Shown piece by piece: positions 38,401 through 43,300 of a stretch of DNA of 64,000 nucleotides (position 1 is its first letter; each line of letters starts with the position of its first letter). The notes below the pieces were generated by a model. That model was not told the origin of the DNA. It was given only the letters and a program-made list of their open reading frames with translations, and did not search any database. This DNA comes from Dolomedes plantarius (lineage: Eukaryota > Arthropoda > Arachnida > Araneae > Dolomedidae). A program made the position numbers and the translations under genes. The stretch is taken from contig OU015498.1 of the NCBI GenBank assembly GCA_907164885.2, positions 89,700,649-89,764,648 on the forward strand, given 5' to 3'.

Positions 38401-39474
38401 TTGCCGAAACTGCTAAATGTAATTTCCACATGATATCTAACGTATTATGAACATACACAGAATATTTATAATTCTTTGCTTTCAAAAGAGAGACCTCTTT
38501 TAAATTTTAAAAATTGCCTTACAAATTTAATCATTTTAAATCTATTTAAGCATTATTGTATATAGAAGGATAAATCACTTTTTTTTTACAATTAATCGTT
38601 ACTCTCTAAGCTTAAATTCAGCTAAGCAAAGATATTGCAGTAAAAAAAAAAGACAAAACCTTTGTGCTCAAGGAATAAACAGGAAATCCAACGTAAATAA
38701 AGCACAAATAGCAGTAAGGTGCAATTTTGCATACGACAGTTTCGAAGCTGCAAAGGAGCTTCTTCATCAGTGCAAAGAACTTAGTGGCAGCTCAAAAAGC
38801 CGAAAACTTTTGAGCTGCCACTAAGTTCTTTGCACTGATGAAGAAGCTCCTTTGTAGCTTCGAAACGGTTGTATGCAAAATTGCACCTAACTGCTATTTG
38901 TGCTTTATTTACGTTGGATTTCCTGTTTATATTGCAGTATAATTTGACTAAGTGAAGTTGATTAGTATACAATAGTCTCTTTTCACTTTATCATAATGAA
39001 CAGCAATATTTTAGAGTATGCATTCACAAATTAACAGTTACAGTGTAATTGCATGTGAAGTAATTAAATGCTTCGATTTTCGCAGATATTCCCCCTGGAG
39101 CTATCGTCTTGCCTCCAGGACAGAACAAAACGAGATGCGCTGACATTCTTGGCATCCAGAACATACCCCCACCCCCTCTACCTCCACGTCCTGATACCAT
39201 GAAGTCCACGAAGAGTACCAAGAAGAAGAGATCCCTGTCCGCAACTCGATCTCTGCTGCCCAGATCTCTTCAAAACGGCAGAAACAGCAAAAGCACCAGC
39301 AACCTGGCGACATTGAGGTCTCAGAACAACGGGAAGTACAGCGGAGGCAACAAACTGTGGAACAAAACTATGATGAGGCCCTCATCACAGATGGGAAGCA
39401 GCCTGGACGGCATGATACACCGGGAGATCGCCAAGGCCATCAGAGATCGGCAAGCTCTGTTTCAGACCTCCTGA
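771..39474 (+). CDS. mwh: Multiple wing hairs-like GBD/FH3 protein, ten 3' exons (spliced, 5' end outside window)
   Basis: Joining 771-821, 1980-2078, 3589-3741, 16237-16353, 20385-20513, 24780-24806, 28868-28912, 33213-33266, 34365-34740 and 39086-39474 gives one open frame of 479 codons plus a TGA stop. Every junction has AG/GT splice dinucleotides and the reading frame is kept throughout. Residues 1-140 read as the FH3 (armadillo) half of a formin GBD/FH3 domain, with segments such as RVLEAMTTIRILFGESVRFK and VRIQSEIEEAGFDINFLEK. Residues 141-225 are a Lys/Glu-rich helical stretch, and residues 226-479 form a Ser/Pro/Arg-rich, probably disordered tail. No FH1 or FH2 domain follows, which excludes ordinary Dia, DAAM, FMNL and INF2 formins and fits Mwh. 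In Drosophila, Mwh acts downstream of planar polarity to restrict actin prehair initiation. The GBD and start codon are upstream of the window. A divergent truncated formin paralogue cannot be excluded. Confidence 0.72.
1500..1692 (-). repeat. SINE-like repeat with tRNA B box
   Basis: On the minus strand the block carries GGTTCGACCCTGCGA, a good B-box match, near 1666-1680. It is preceded by a tRNA 3'-half-like CACAGGTCCAG. A GC-rich body runs down to about 1500, standing out from the AT-rich intron. The A box is not clear, so the copy may be 5'-truncated. No second copy was seen in the window. Confidence 0.45.
1980..2078 (+). CDS. mwh: mwh exon, FH3 helix segment (33 codons)
   Basis: This 99-nt phase-0 exon sits between acceptor TTACAG and donor GTATGT. 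It encodes window residues 18-50, including HKSGLSTIASCITSSHMKSR. This matches the FH3 pattern in which a short 'G...I...L' helix is followed by a 'K.....ELL' helix. In other formins the equivalent stretch reads roughly as '..GL..I...L.....K..ALELL'. The helix continues directly into the next exon. Confidence 0.7.
2155..2484 (+). repeat. Diverged tandem duplication, unit about 164 bp
   Basis: Two adjacent blocks align end to end. 'GTTAATACGCTTTCTAAAG' at about 2160 recurs as 'GTTAATAAGCTTCTAAAG' at about 2324, followed in both by AATATTTAAAAAT, CTGAAATTATCCCC, GTGCGAAAGC, CCTTGTTTA and GAGACTAAATATTTGAAA. The units differ at many positions, so the duplication is not recent. Confidence 0.75.
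2490..3079 (-). mobile_element. Non-autonomous Helitron, family H1
   Basis: On the minus strand the element starts TCTATATATATAAAACAG and ends GGGTTTTCAGCTAG. It is flanked by A on its 5' side and T on its 3' side, the usual Helitron A^T insertion site. The 5' region has (TGAC)n-type repeats followed by the conserved CTGAAATTTTGCATGGCGAT block. No Rep or helicase coding sequence is present. It lies in the 1510-bp intron of the host gene, in antisense orientation. Confidence 0.75.
3589..3741 (+). CDS. mwh: mwh exon, FH3 core (51 codons)
   Basis: This 153-nt phase-0 exon lies after acceptor TTCCAG and before donor GTGGGT. It encodes window residues 51-101 and starts LLTIVSRNPEYGNSRVLEAM. It holds the most diagnostic FH3 sequence: a helix 'ELL..(V)C', a loop, 'VLEAM', then a 'RF..L' helix (RFKFLVSVLNS). 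The same order occurs in Dia and DAAM. The intron that follows is 12495 bp and carries a 267-bp palindrome beginning 64 bp past the donor. Confidence 0.75.
3806..4072. mobile_element. 267-bp nearly perfect palindrome (fold-back MITE)
   Basis: Two arms of about 133 nt (3806-3938 and 3940-4072) are exact reverse complements except for one outer mismatch (3810 against 4068), with a single centre base at 3939. The ends read TAAGGCCGTC on the left and, reversed, TAAGCCCGTC on the right, which fits insertion at TA. There is no coding content. Such identical arms imply a very young element or an inverted-duplication artefact. It lies 64 bp past the donor of the exon ending at 3741, so a pre-mRNA would fold into a 133-bp duplex. 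Confidence 0.85.
4287..4628 (-). repeat. tRNA-derived SINE, family B
   Basis: On the minus strand, a tRNA-like head near 4560-4625 has an A-box region (GTGGGCCAGTTGGCAAGAG) and a B box (CCTGGTTCGATGCTC). A body follows with GGAGGTGCGG-like and 'TTCAAAATTACGGGAC' motifs. A diverged copy of the same body and head occurs at 31077-31352. Higher GC than its surroundings explains the overlapping spurious reading frames. Confidence 0.65.
4860..5046 (-). repeat. tRNA-derived SINE, family A
   Basis: On the minus strand this copy has A-box region ATGGTCGAATGTCTAGG and B box GGGATCGAGTCCCAC, then the family A body (TGTTGGCACGGATGTTTGTAG) and the TAATTATCCCCTCGTGTAA end. A 14-base G run at 4890-4903 interrupts the tail. 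It is the best-preserved head of this family in the window. Confidence 0.75.
5047..6929. other. Intron sequence, nothing recognised
   Basis: This is AT-rich sequence inside the 12.5-kb intron. I see no coding potential, terminal inverted repeats or RNA gene. Short local repeats such as TCTAACTCCATT(C/T)TGAGAT near 5610-5665 occur but do not define an element. Confidence 0.5.
6930..8170 (+). repeat. Old tandem duplication, unit about 650-690 bp
   Basis: The block from about 6955 to 7500 is repeated from about 7650 to 8165 in the same order. Shared islands include CATTCATC(A/G), TCTAG(T/C)AGACA, TTTTAAAACACA, TATGAAGA, 'ATTAGATA', GAAGACAT(C/A)GAG, GATG(G)TGAAATCCTGGC and GGCTGTATTAATT. Offsets range from about 690 at the left to 654 at the right because of indels. 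No gene or TE signature is seen in either copy. Confidence 0.65.
9118..9562. mobile_element. MITE with about 60-bp terminal inverted repeats
   Basis: The left end (about 9125-9183) and the right end (about 9500-9559) are reverse complements. They share GGATTCGCTCACCTCAATG and TTAACCTATGGAGAAA, with outer ends like AAGGC(T/A)(T/G)CTGTGTAC. The AT-rich core has no transposase. A single related arm is found at 27957-28016, so this is a dispersed family. Confidence 0.7.
9563..12299. other. Intron sequence, nothing recognised
   Basis: This is AT-rich intron sequence without convincing coding potential or element ends. G runs occur at 9633-9642 and 10904-10914. I see no RNA gene. Confidence 0.45.
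12300..12400 (+). repeat. Dispersed repeat shared with 28080-28210
   Basis: The segment containing GACTTTATCTCC, then TAAG, TATCA and GTGTGCTCA(G/A)TAA recurs in the same order near 28146-28205. The match spans about 100 bp with substitutions and small indels. No ends are defined, so the class is unknown. Confidence 0.45.
12879..13264. mobile_element. Possible MITE with diverged 26-bp inverted ends
   Basis: The left end starts GCATGAAACATACCCTAAG and the right end, reversed, starts GCATGAAACACTCCTTTAG. About 20 of 26 positions agree. A second internal inverted match (ATAAAATTG(T/C)GCA) supports a fold-back history. There is no coding content and no clear target duplication. Confidence 0.35.
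13290..13456 (-). repeat. SINE-like dispersed repeat, family C
   Basis: The stretch has GC above the background and contains ATCTGTAGACCGG, then GTCAGAGAG. Both recur in the same order at about 48993-49030. A B-box-like pair GGGATTCAATCCCGG sits at 13436-13450. I take it as a short retroposon, orientation tentative. Confidence 0.4.
14566..15063. mobile_element. pogo/Tigger-like non-autonomous element
   Basis: The ends are CAGTAAAACCTCGATTATC on the left and ...AACGAGGTTTTCCTG on the right, flanked by TA at both sides (14564-14565 and 15064-15065). Subterminal GGATTATCCAG repeats occur near both ends, as is typical for this group. The core is AT-rich with no transposase. It lies in the 12.5-kb intron. 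Confidence 0.75.
15556..15779. mobile_element. hAT-like non-autonomous element with 8-bp target duplication
   Basis: The ends are CAGTGGCGACTCCAG and, reversed from the right, CAATGGCGGCTCCAG. The element is flanked by a perfect 8-bp duplication ATGTCATT (15548-15555 and 15780-15787). Two G runs (15589-15600 and 15730-15740) lie near the ends. There is no open frame. Confidence 0.85.
16237..16353 (+). CDS. mwh: mwh exon, end of FH3 domain (39 codons)
   Basis: This 117-nt phase-0 exon lies after acceptor TTTCAG and before donor GTAACA. It encodes residues 102-140, starting TVALIFLNTILDQCPKLSDR. The second part, VRIQSEIEEAGFDINFLEK, corresponds to the FH3 element that reads 'D.R..LR.E....G....L..L' in formins and is a strong family signature. 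Confidence 0.75.
16774..17276. mobile_element. hAT-like non-autonomous element with 8-bp target duplication
   Basis: The left end is CAGGGCCCGATTT and the right end, reversed, is CAGGCCCTGATTTTCC. The flanks TCCACTTT (16766-16773) and TCCACTTC (17277-17284) agree at 7 of 8 positions. The core is AT-rich with a G-rich subterminal tract on both sides. It lies just after the exon ending at 16353. Confidence 0.8.
17832..18105 (+). repeat. Tandem duplication, unit 136 bp
   Basis: GTCAGTTTTATGAATCAATG at 17832 recurs as GTCAGTCTTATGAATCAGTG at 17968. Both units continue with TAAATT(T), CTAAT(T/G)CA, AATTA and (A)ATCATGCATTA-like words. There are two units, diverged, and no known element. Confidence 0.7.
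18765..19140 (-). repeat. SINE family A copy, split by a fold-back insertion
   Basis: The family A tail (18765-18838, GGTTTGGTTTTGTTAAGAGC and TTTTTGCTACACGAGG) continues after the inserted block at 19073-19140 (GCTTAAAGCC, TTCTGAACGGCTAGAAACAT). The tRNA-like head is missing after 19140, where a mariner-like MITE begins at 19159. This shows a clear order: SINE first, then the fold-back element. Confidence 0.75.
18839..19072. mobile_element. Fold-back element, family F, with 11-bp target duplication
   Basis: The target duplication AATACCTACTG is at 18828-18838 and 19073-19083, inside a SINE. The left arm (about 18871-18946) and right arm (about 18992-19070) are reverse complements, sharing AGGTGCAATTTT and CGGCCGTTTCGAAGC. 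An extra 33-bp A-rich left extension (GACAAAACCTTTGTG) is unpaired. Compared with the copy at 38643-38928, the inner part of the right arm has been lost. There is no transposase. Confidence 0.8.
19159..19638. mobile_element. Tc1/mariner-type MITE with long inverted ends
   Basis: The ends are CAGGGTATCCAGGCTAAAAG on the left and, reversed, CAGGGTGTTCGGGCTAAAAG on the right, followed in both by TATCCAAAAGTTATGGCTT. TA flanks both ends (19157-19158 and 19639-19640). Inverted similarity extends more than 150 bp inward, including CACTAAAAACG(C/T)CTAAACG and GTTCTCTCCAAGT. There is no coding region. Confidence 0.75.
20385..20513 (+). CDS. mwh: mwh exon, helical linker (43 codons)
   Basis: This 129-nt phase-0 exon lies after acceptor ATCTAG and before donor GTTTGT. 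It encodes residues 141-183 with the sequence IWSEIDKWRELYVDLQDALQ followed by a charged helix ending RKE. In formins this position follows the armadillo repeats and precedes a dimerisation or coiled-coil helix. I infer a similar structural role here. Confidence 0.7.
21815..22046. mobile_element. MITE with 32-bp terminal inverted repeats
   Basis: Left end ATCTGTGGTGTTATGG and right end reversed ATCTGTGGCATTATGG are both followed by (C/T)AGATGTTGATATGTCC. The AT-rich core has no frame. The flanks are (TA)n-rich, so a target duplication cannot be read. Confidence 0.7.
22096..22192. mobile_element. Short element with inverted CGGACCATAA ends
   Basis: TTACCTTCGGACCATAAG on the left is inverted on the right as TTATGGTCCGAAAAATACGG. 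The block is about 95 bp. A related word, GACCATAAGACGCA, occurs at 21638-21651. I take it as a small deleted MITE. Boundaries are approximate. Confidence 0.4.
22864..23671 (-). mobile_element. Non-autonomous Helitron, family H1
   Basis: The termini match 2490-3079: CTAGCTGAAAACCCGC at the left and GTTTTATATATATAGA at the right, with A and T flanks. This copy is longer because it keeps the segment around AATCGTAAGGGATATTTTTA and has an expanded (GAAT)n run at about 23603-23640. It lies in the intron between the exons at 20385 and 24780. Confidence 0.75.
23726..24488. mobile_element. Fold-back mariner derivative
   Basis: The ends are CAAGGTGCGCCCATAAAGTA and, reversed, CAAGGTGCGGCCATAAAGTA, with TA on both sides (23724-23725 and 24489-24490). 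About 210 bp at each end are inverted copies of one mariner 3' end. On the minus strand the left arm reads ERWKNCIDSSGDYFEGD, the C-terminal signature of mariner transposases. Both arms therefore come from the same end, with a short remnant between them. Confidence 0.75.
24780..24806 (+). CDS. mwh: mwh 27-nt microexon
   Basis: This is a nine-codon exon (VQLLKDALK) between acceptor AATAG and a perfect donor GTAAGT. It continues the heptad-like helix of the previous exon (..LRKE-VQLLKDALK) and joins to RLRDERK in the next. Both flanking introns exceed 4 kb and are phase 0, so skipping it would delete nine residues without a frameshift. Support comes from frame continuity and helix register. RNA evidence would be needed for certainty. 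Confidence 0.6.
24810..27230. other. Intron sequence, no element recognised
   Basis: This is AT-rich intron after the 27-nt exon. Two copies of a phrase like 'AAAGTCCACTGTCCCCTTAA' in inverted arrangement (about 25590-25605 and 26297-26316) hint at an old inverted-repeat element of about 700 bp, but the ends are not defined. A weak frame at 26899-27177 lacks any recognisable domain. Confidence 0.4.
27236..27570. mobile_element. pogo/Tigger-like non-autonomous element
   Basis: The ends are CAGTCGAACCCCGTTATAAC and, reversed, CAGTCGAACTCCGTTATAGC, with TA at 27234-27235 and 27571-27572. Subterminal 'CGTTATA' repeats are present. No transposase is encoded. Similar CAGT..AACC ends occur at 14566 and 32609. 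Confidence 0.78.
27957..28016. repeat. Single arm of the 9118-9562 MITE family
   Basis: CCATAGGATAACATTGAG, GAGCGAATCCAATAGGGTT and AGTACACAACTGCCTTAA match the right arm at 9502-9560 in the same orientation. No partner arm was found on the left, so this is a solo or deleted copy. Confidence 0.6.
28080..28210 (+). repeat. Dispersed repeat shared with 12300-12400
   Basis: This is the second copy of the GACTTTATCTCC...GTGCTCAATAA repeat, just after the MITE arm at 27957-28016. At 12300 no such arm precedes it. The class is unknown. Confidence 0.45.
28868..28912 (+). CDS. mwh: mwh small exon, coiled-coil segment (15 codons)
   Basis: This 45-nt phase-0 exon lies after acceptor TTTCAG and before donor GTAAAA. 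It reads RLRDERKGILNLHKQ, a basic and amphipathic continuation of the helix from the 27-nt exon. Like its neighbours it can be skipped without a frameshift. Confidence 0.65.
29038..29340 (+). repeat. Left copy of a 300-bp duplication flanking a Helitron
   Basis: AATATATGGTGT, CTCAAAAAC-like, ATACCGAGCT, TATACGCCTAT, GTTCTTGTTTTTATGTACA and AAAATTAGCATCTCAA occur in this order and again at 30655-30960. The copy ends directly at the Helitron start at 29345. Confidence 0.75.
29345..30654 (-). mobile_element. Helitron family H1, interrupted by a second copy
   Basis: The left terminus CTAGCTGAAAACCCGC (29345) and right terminus TATATATAGA (30654) have A and T flanks. The outer element's own sequence is 29345-29500 plus 30136-30654, about 675 bp, which fits the family. 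The interruption at 29501 falls at an A^T site. The element lies in the intron before the exon at 33213. Confidence 0.8.
29501..30135 (+). mobile_element. Nested Helitron family H1 in opposite orientation
   Basis: The nested copy begins TCTATATATATAAAACAG at 29501 and ends GGGTTTTCAGCTAG at 30135, flanked by A (29500) and T (30136). This is the only copy of the family on the + strand in the window. The internal CTGAAATTTTGCATGGCGAT block is intact. The clean junctions confirm both termini of the family. Confidence 0.85.
30655..30960 (+). repeat. Right copy of the 300-bp duplication
   Basis: This copy starts immediately after the Helitron end and matches 29038-29340 through 'TTAGATTTAAGACGA(C/T)TGAAAAA' to a TATATTA end. 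The two copies differ at many sites. Confidence 0.75.
31077..31352 (-). repeat. tRNA-derived SINE, family B
   Basis: It shares TCCCGTAATTTTGAACCGAG, ACACTTGACCCCGCAC and CCAGAGGTAA with 4287-4628. On the minus strand the head at about 31285-31350 shows A-box region GGTAGCTCGGTCAGCACAGG and B box TGGTTCGATACCC. The middle is diverged. Confidence 0.65.
31953..32124. mobile_element. Short MITE with about 50-bp inverted ends
   Basis: The left end AAGCCTTGTTCA...CCGTTAGC and the right end, reversed, AGGCCTTGTTCACACTGCAT are inverted copies. Both continue with GCGTTACTCGCATCG / GTGTTACTCGCATCG and AA(A/C)ATTTT. The core is about 70 bp. No target duplication is obvious. Confidence 0.65.
32609..32786. 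mobile_element. Small pogo-like element
   Basis: The left end CAGTGGAACCTCGATCG follows TA, and GGTTCCACAGTG before TA marks the right end. The ends are imperfect inverted repeats. The size and CAGTGGAACCTCG start fit the elements at 14566 and 27236, but the right end is poorly conserved. Confidence 0.45.
33213..33266 (+). CDS. mwh: mwh small exon, coiled-coil segment (18 codons)
   Basis: This 54-nt phase-0 exon lies after acceptor TCTTTCAG and before donor GTAATG. It reads LKGQWNNMEQRLEDLALK and ends the helical segment at residue 225. The pattern of L/W/M/L spacing suggests an amphipathic helix. Confidence 0.65.
34365..34740 (+). CDS. mwh: mwh exon, Ser/Pro-rich tail (125 codons + 1 nt)
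   Basis: This 376-nt exon lies after acceptor TTTTCAG and before donor GTGAGT, and it is the only exon here that ends in phase 1. It encodes residues 226-350 and the first base of codon 351. The sequence is Ser/Thr-rich and then acidic, with LPs such as LRPLFPPDPPTNDSELDEIL and DSGISSHSAEPDSDPEW, and it looks disordered. 'DSGISS' resembles a phosphodegron of the DSGxxS type, which is a motif match only. The GC content is clearly higher than the flanking introns, which supports coding status. Confidence 0.72.
34820..35265. mobile_element. hAT-like non-autonomous element
   Basis: The left end is CAGTGGTTCCCAACTGGTGG and the right end, reversed, is CAGTGATTCCCAACC, the classic hAT pattern. Repeated GGTGGTA(C/T) words occur inside both ends. 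The flanking octamers GTCTTGAT and TTCTAGAT agree at 6 of 8 positions. It lies 79 bp past the donor of the exon ending at 34740. Confidence 0.75.
36167..37574 (-). mobile_element. Tc1-family transposon, nearly complete
   Basis: This 1408-bp element is flanked by TA at 36165-36166 and 37575-37576. The inverted ends are CACTACTGGCCACCCAAATT and, reversed, CTCTGCTGGCCACTGTAAAT, both followed by TGCAACACC. One transposase gene lies on the minus strand. The element sits in the last intron, antisense to the host gene. Confidence 0.88.
36303..37342 (-). pseudogene. Tc1 DD34E transposase with one frameshift
   Basis: The frame starts at ATG 37340-37342 (MPRRKQRSSFDQVSEFDRGR) and runs about 346 codons to a stop at 36303, the usual Tc1 length. 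N-terminal helix-turn-helix DNA-binding sequence (LSFREIGSRVGRKQTTVMRI) is followed by the catalytic domain. The catalytic Asp residues are in FTDESRF and FQQDNARPH, and the Glu is in LSPIENMW, with 34 residues between the second Asp and the Glu (DD34E). A single frameshift near 36705-36720, just after GIMVWGGIGYHS, separates the first and last thirds. Otherwise no stops are present, so loss of function is recent. The family is certain. Activity in this copy is not expected. Confidence 0.88.
38643..38928. mobile_element. Fold-back element, family F, full copy with 11-bp target duplication
   Basis: A perfect target duplication ATATTGCAGTA lies at 38632-38642 and 38929-38939. The arms (about 38676-38797 and 38812-38928) pair over about 120 bp. 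They share AAACAGGAAATCCAACGTAA at the outside and TTTGAGCTGCCACTAAGTTC near the loop. A left extension, A9 then GACAAAACCTTTGTG, is unpaired and is also present in the copy at 18839. Read inwards, each arm has a short open frame, but it is too short and repetitive to be called a gene. Confidence 0.82.
39086..39474 (+). CDS. mwh: mwh terminal exon with stop codon
   Basis: This terminal exon begins after acceptor TCGCAG. Its first two bases complete the split Asp codon 351, then 128 further codons run to TGA at 39472-39474. A short proline run, IPPPPLPPRP (residues 377-386), could bind SH3, WW or profilin partners, and is much shorter than a formin FH1. Basic Ser-rich sequence follows (KSTKSTKKKRSLSATRSLLP). 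The protein ends with a probable amphipathic helix, GMIHREIAKAIRDRQALFQT. There is no FH2 domain downstream in this frame. Confidence 0.75.
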
Positions 39475-40340
39475 GTGGGAGACATCCCAAAAGGAAGATA
39501 CAGAACACGCGAATAACAACTTTGTATATACGTTATTCCTGTCCATTCTCTAGCAAGCCTTCGCGAGACAAAACTATTTTGTAAAACTATACATCGGAAT
39601 TCTTAACTGGAGGCTTCTCTGTGAATCTGCAAGCGTGCACCATTTTGAGTAAATATACGTAGAAACACTTCAAAATTATAATCTCCGTAGAGAGAATGGA
39701 TAATCTAATGAAATATCTAACGAAAGTGCGTCTGTCATAAGATTATGACTCTTTGAAGCTTAAATAACAGTTCTGAAAGCAAATAAGGCTTCCCAATGCT
39801 CACTGATACTGGGACATAGAAACTTTAGATTGTGTCTTCACCCAATTATTTTTTGAACTTCAGAAATGTGTGAACCAAGATGGCATAGAAAATTCTTCCG
39901 CAATTTACTTAAAACGTCCCGAAAAGTGGTTTATTTCCTTATAAAAATATGAAGTAATGCCTGTCTTACATTTGCGATTTGAGTTTCTTAAGACACATCT
40001 AAAGAAGACTCAATTTAAGACATCTTTATGAACATTATCAGAGACTGTACATCTTTATCCCGAAATAGGAAAGAAATTAAGTTTCATTACGCTAGTGCCT
40101 TAAAAACGCTATTCTAGAGGATATTATAACAATTCCCGCCCTTTTCTTGAAGCTTTGAAACCTTAAGTTAAAAGAAGTGCAAGAAAAAAAATTATTTTCC
40201 AAGAAGATTAAGGGGATGGAGAAAATAGGATTTAGCACATAGTGGTTATTGAAAGTTGTATGACATACCCATGATGAAAGCACCTTGCATCACGAAGAAA
40301 ATGCAGTAAGAGATTTGGAAAAGAACCAATTAATAAAACT
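39475..40340 (+). other. mwh: Probable mwh 3' UTR, minimal extent
   Basis: Sequence after the stop is non-coding. The first AATAAA hexamer on the + strand is at 40332-40337, which would give a 3' UTR of about 0.87 kb. Further AATAAA hexamers occur at about 40865, 41004 and 41634, so the true end could be further right. The sequence alone does not decide which one is used. Confidence 0.35.
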
Positions 40341-43300
40341 TCATTCAGAAATTAAAAGCGTGAAAAATTCTATTTTTGTTGCTGTAAGTGCAGTAATGAG
40401 AATGTTTTGACAATATCTCATAATCAAATATTGAACACTTATTTCGATAATGTAAATTATCATGAGTAGAAATCCTAATTCGTTGCTCTGTGGGAAAGAT
40501 AGCAGTATTTATTGATTCATATAGCATTTTTAGAACCATACTTATTCTTCTGAAAAACTGCATCAATTTATTCATCATCTATTTTCAAGCTTCGCACATT
40601 TCAATATATAAGGTAAACTGTTGATCGAGATCCTCCACAGATACTCGCTGATGTTTAATATATTCGAAGTTTTTGAAAACTTGACAAGCAACTTCGCCTT
40701 TTAAATTTTTGTAGATACAAGTTGGCATTTCATCACGGAACGGATCCTCGCAAAATATTATCTTTATATCAAGTTTTATAATAGTTTTTACTCTGATATT
40801 CCTTTCGCAATTATTTCATAAAATGTAGAAAACTTTTTTTTGGCAGTTTTCTACTACACCTTAAAATAAACAAGGTGCTAAGGAATTTTTTTAACCAATG
40901 AAACCGCTTCAAATATCCTTCGTAAATTCCAAGTAACGCATGAAACACGAAAGGAAATTTTGTCTTCGACTGAGAAAAACCTTTCCTTCGTTCGAATTAT
41001 TTAAATAAAGCGTCATCAGGCAGTTTTGTAAGTGAAAAGATAAACCCGCTATTTACTTCATTCGAGCGTGTTGTCTGAAAGCAGGTGAATGAATATAGAC
41101 ATGGTTTCTTTGTTTATTCGGTGTTGTTTTTGGAGAATTTCGATGAATGTTTCAGCGTACTTGTGGCGACATGTGCGCTTTGAAACAAATATCCAGGCGA
41201 GGAATATATATATATTTTTTAACCACGAGAAAACACGGAAGAATAATTTTATTTACTGTAACAGTGCCATTTGGTCAACAAAAATGATCTTGTTTGAACA
41301 ACGCCAAGTGCTATTGAACTCAAATATTGAAACTACATGCAAGTTCGCGTTCAGTGTTATGACAACCAGAGAAGTACTATAACCGGAAGCGGTCAAAATA
41401 CTTACTTCCAAACATTGTGAAAGCGAAAGAAAGCACCCGAATCGAGCTTTCTATATGGTGCGATACTAAGTCATCAGCAGTGTTTGAAATAAGAAATTTG
41501 TTGGTACGATTTTGAGCGGCGATGTTTCAGCTGTTAGATATGGCCGTATTTAGAGAATTCTGTCCAGTTGTGGACTAAAAGCTACCAGCTGGGATCCAGG
41601 GTAACAAAAGCTCCCTAGTTTACTCATTACAAAGAATAAACATTTTGTACTTCATGATGGTGATGCACTTCTGGAATGAAGAGCTGCGTGGTACTGGAAA
41701 TAAAACTGAACAAGCAATAACATGCAAACTGTGGCTAATTTCAAATGTTCTCAAGATCTTATCTGAATGGTGATGACTTCTTTTTCCAGGACAAAATACT
41801 TATAAAGACAAAAATAATTCTGGAGGAATATTGCTGTAATTCAGTCCATATTCTAAACTTCTTTTTTCATACCTTTAAATTTTCCTTTCTCATACTAACA
41901 ATTTAGATCAATAGCGAATTCTTCCTCGTGAAAGAATTTCACATAATTGTATGCATTATATTTAGGGTGTCACGTGGATTTAGAGGAACATTTCTAATAA
42001 CAAAATATTTAATGGATATTAGACAGTATTAGAAATAAAACCCTAAACTCGGCAAAACATATTTGGATTATCGTAATTAAATCGTAAGTTTATCGCAAGT
42101 TTTCTTTATATAAATGATTAAATTTTTTACCCCAGATACTTTTATTTTAAAGAAACTGTAAAGTAAATCCTCCTTTGATGCATCATAGGCCTGGTAAAAA
42201 CAAAGCAATTTGAAAAATTCATCTAGAATACGCAAACAGAAGGAAAGACATAGATTTTTCATGATAGTCACGGATAATTCAGTTATTTACAGCCTCTTAC
42301 AATCGTCAACAGAAAATTCTGTTTTGGTTTTACAGTAGTTGTCATTTACTAAATATAGACAGCAATTCTGACGAATAGTTTTTAAAGTTCAAATATGTCT
42401 ATTTGTAAAAAAATATAAATAGCTAATTCCATTTATTATCTCAGTAGCCGAATCACAGATGGATTTATGTTGACAATTCTATGGATAAAAATTCCGGTAC
42501 TAGAAATTTATTAATAATGTTTGTGATAATTCTTACAAGGAAAAATTCGCAAACATATCTGAGCATTTTCAGGAAGAATCTTCATTTGTCATTCTAATTT
42601 TCTGTATGTATTCCTTCCATCAAAACTATATCAACGATATTTTTTTTATAATGGTGAGTATTTTTAGTGGTGGTGCTTCTACACCAATATTTACATTCTC
42701 TTGTTACATCCTCGATCGAGGATAAAACAGAGATTTCAAAACTAAATGTATATTTTAAAATATATTGTCAAATGTGCAGTATGTGAATAGGTTAATATCT
42801 AAGTACTCCCAAATAATATTATTAAAAACATTGTTTCAGAATCTTAAATGATATTTGAAAAAAATATTCAAATTTCAGCAAAACTTTTACTGCAAAAACC
42901 TAAAAGTAAACGCATTTTAATCTCAAAACGAATCATTAAACGCTTTTCAAAATGAATCAGTGAACGAAAATGTATCCTTTCTCAGTTTTGAAAACGCAGT
43001 TGTTACGATAATTCTTTTGAACTAGCACCATCAAGAGTCTTATTTGCATAATTTTATTACCATCCGTACCGTCAAAAATAGGCTCCGTTAGGATTTTTCA
43101 TTTAAATATTTGCATCGTTAAAGAAAAATGCGTAGAGTTTTTGACCGATTCAAATCACAAAACGTTCTGTTTATAATTTGCTTTTCATTAAAATACTAAC
43201 AATGCAGAAAAGAATGGCGTAGGAGTTTATCCCCATACAAATGATTTTTAACATTTCTGGGCTTATACACCTCATGCACAACTAGATTAATAACTTCTTG

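Noticed and set aside
38781..38972. 63-codon frame and its + strand counterpart at 18802-19020
   Set aside because: Both come from the arms of fold-back family F. The apparent protein similarity just reflects the shared inverted repeat.
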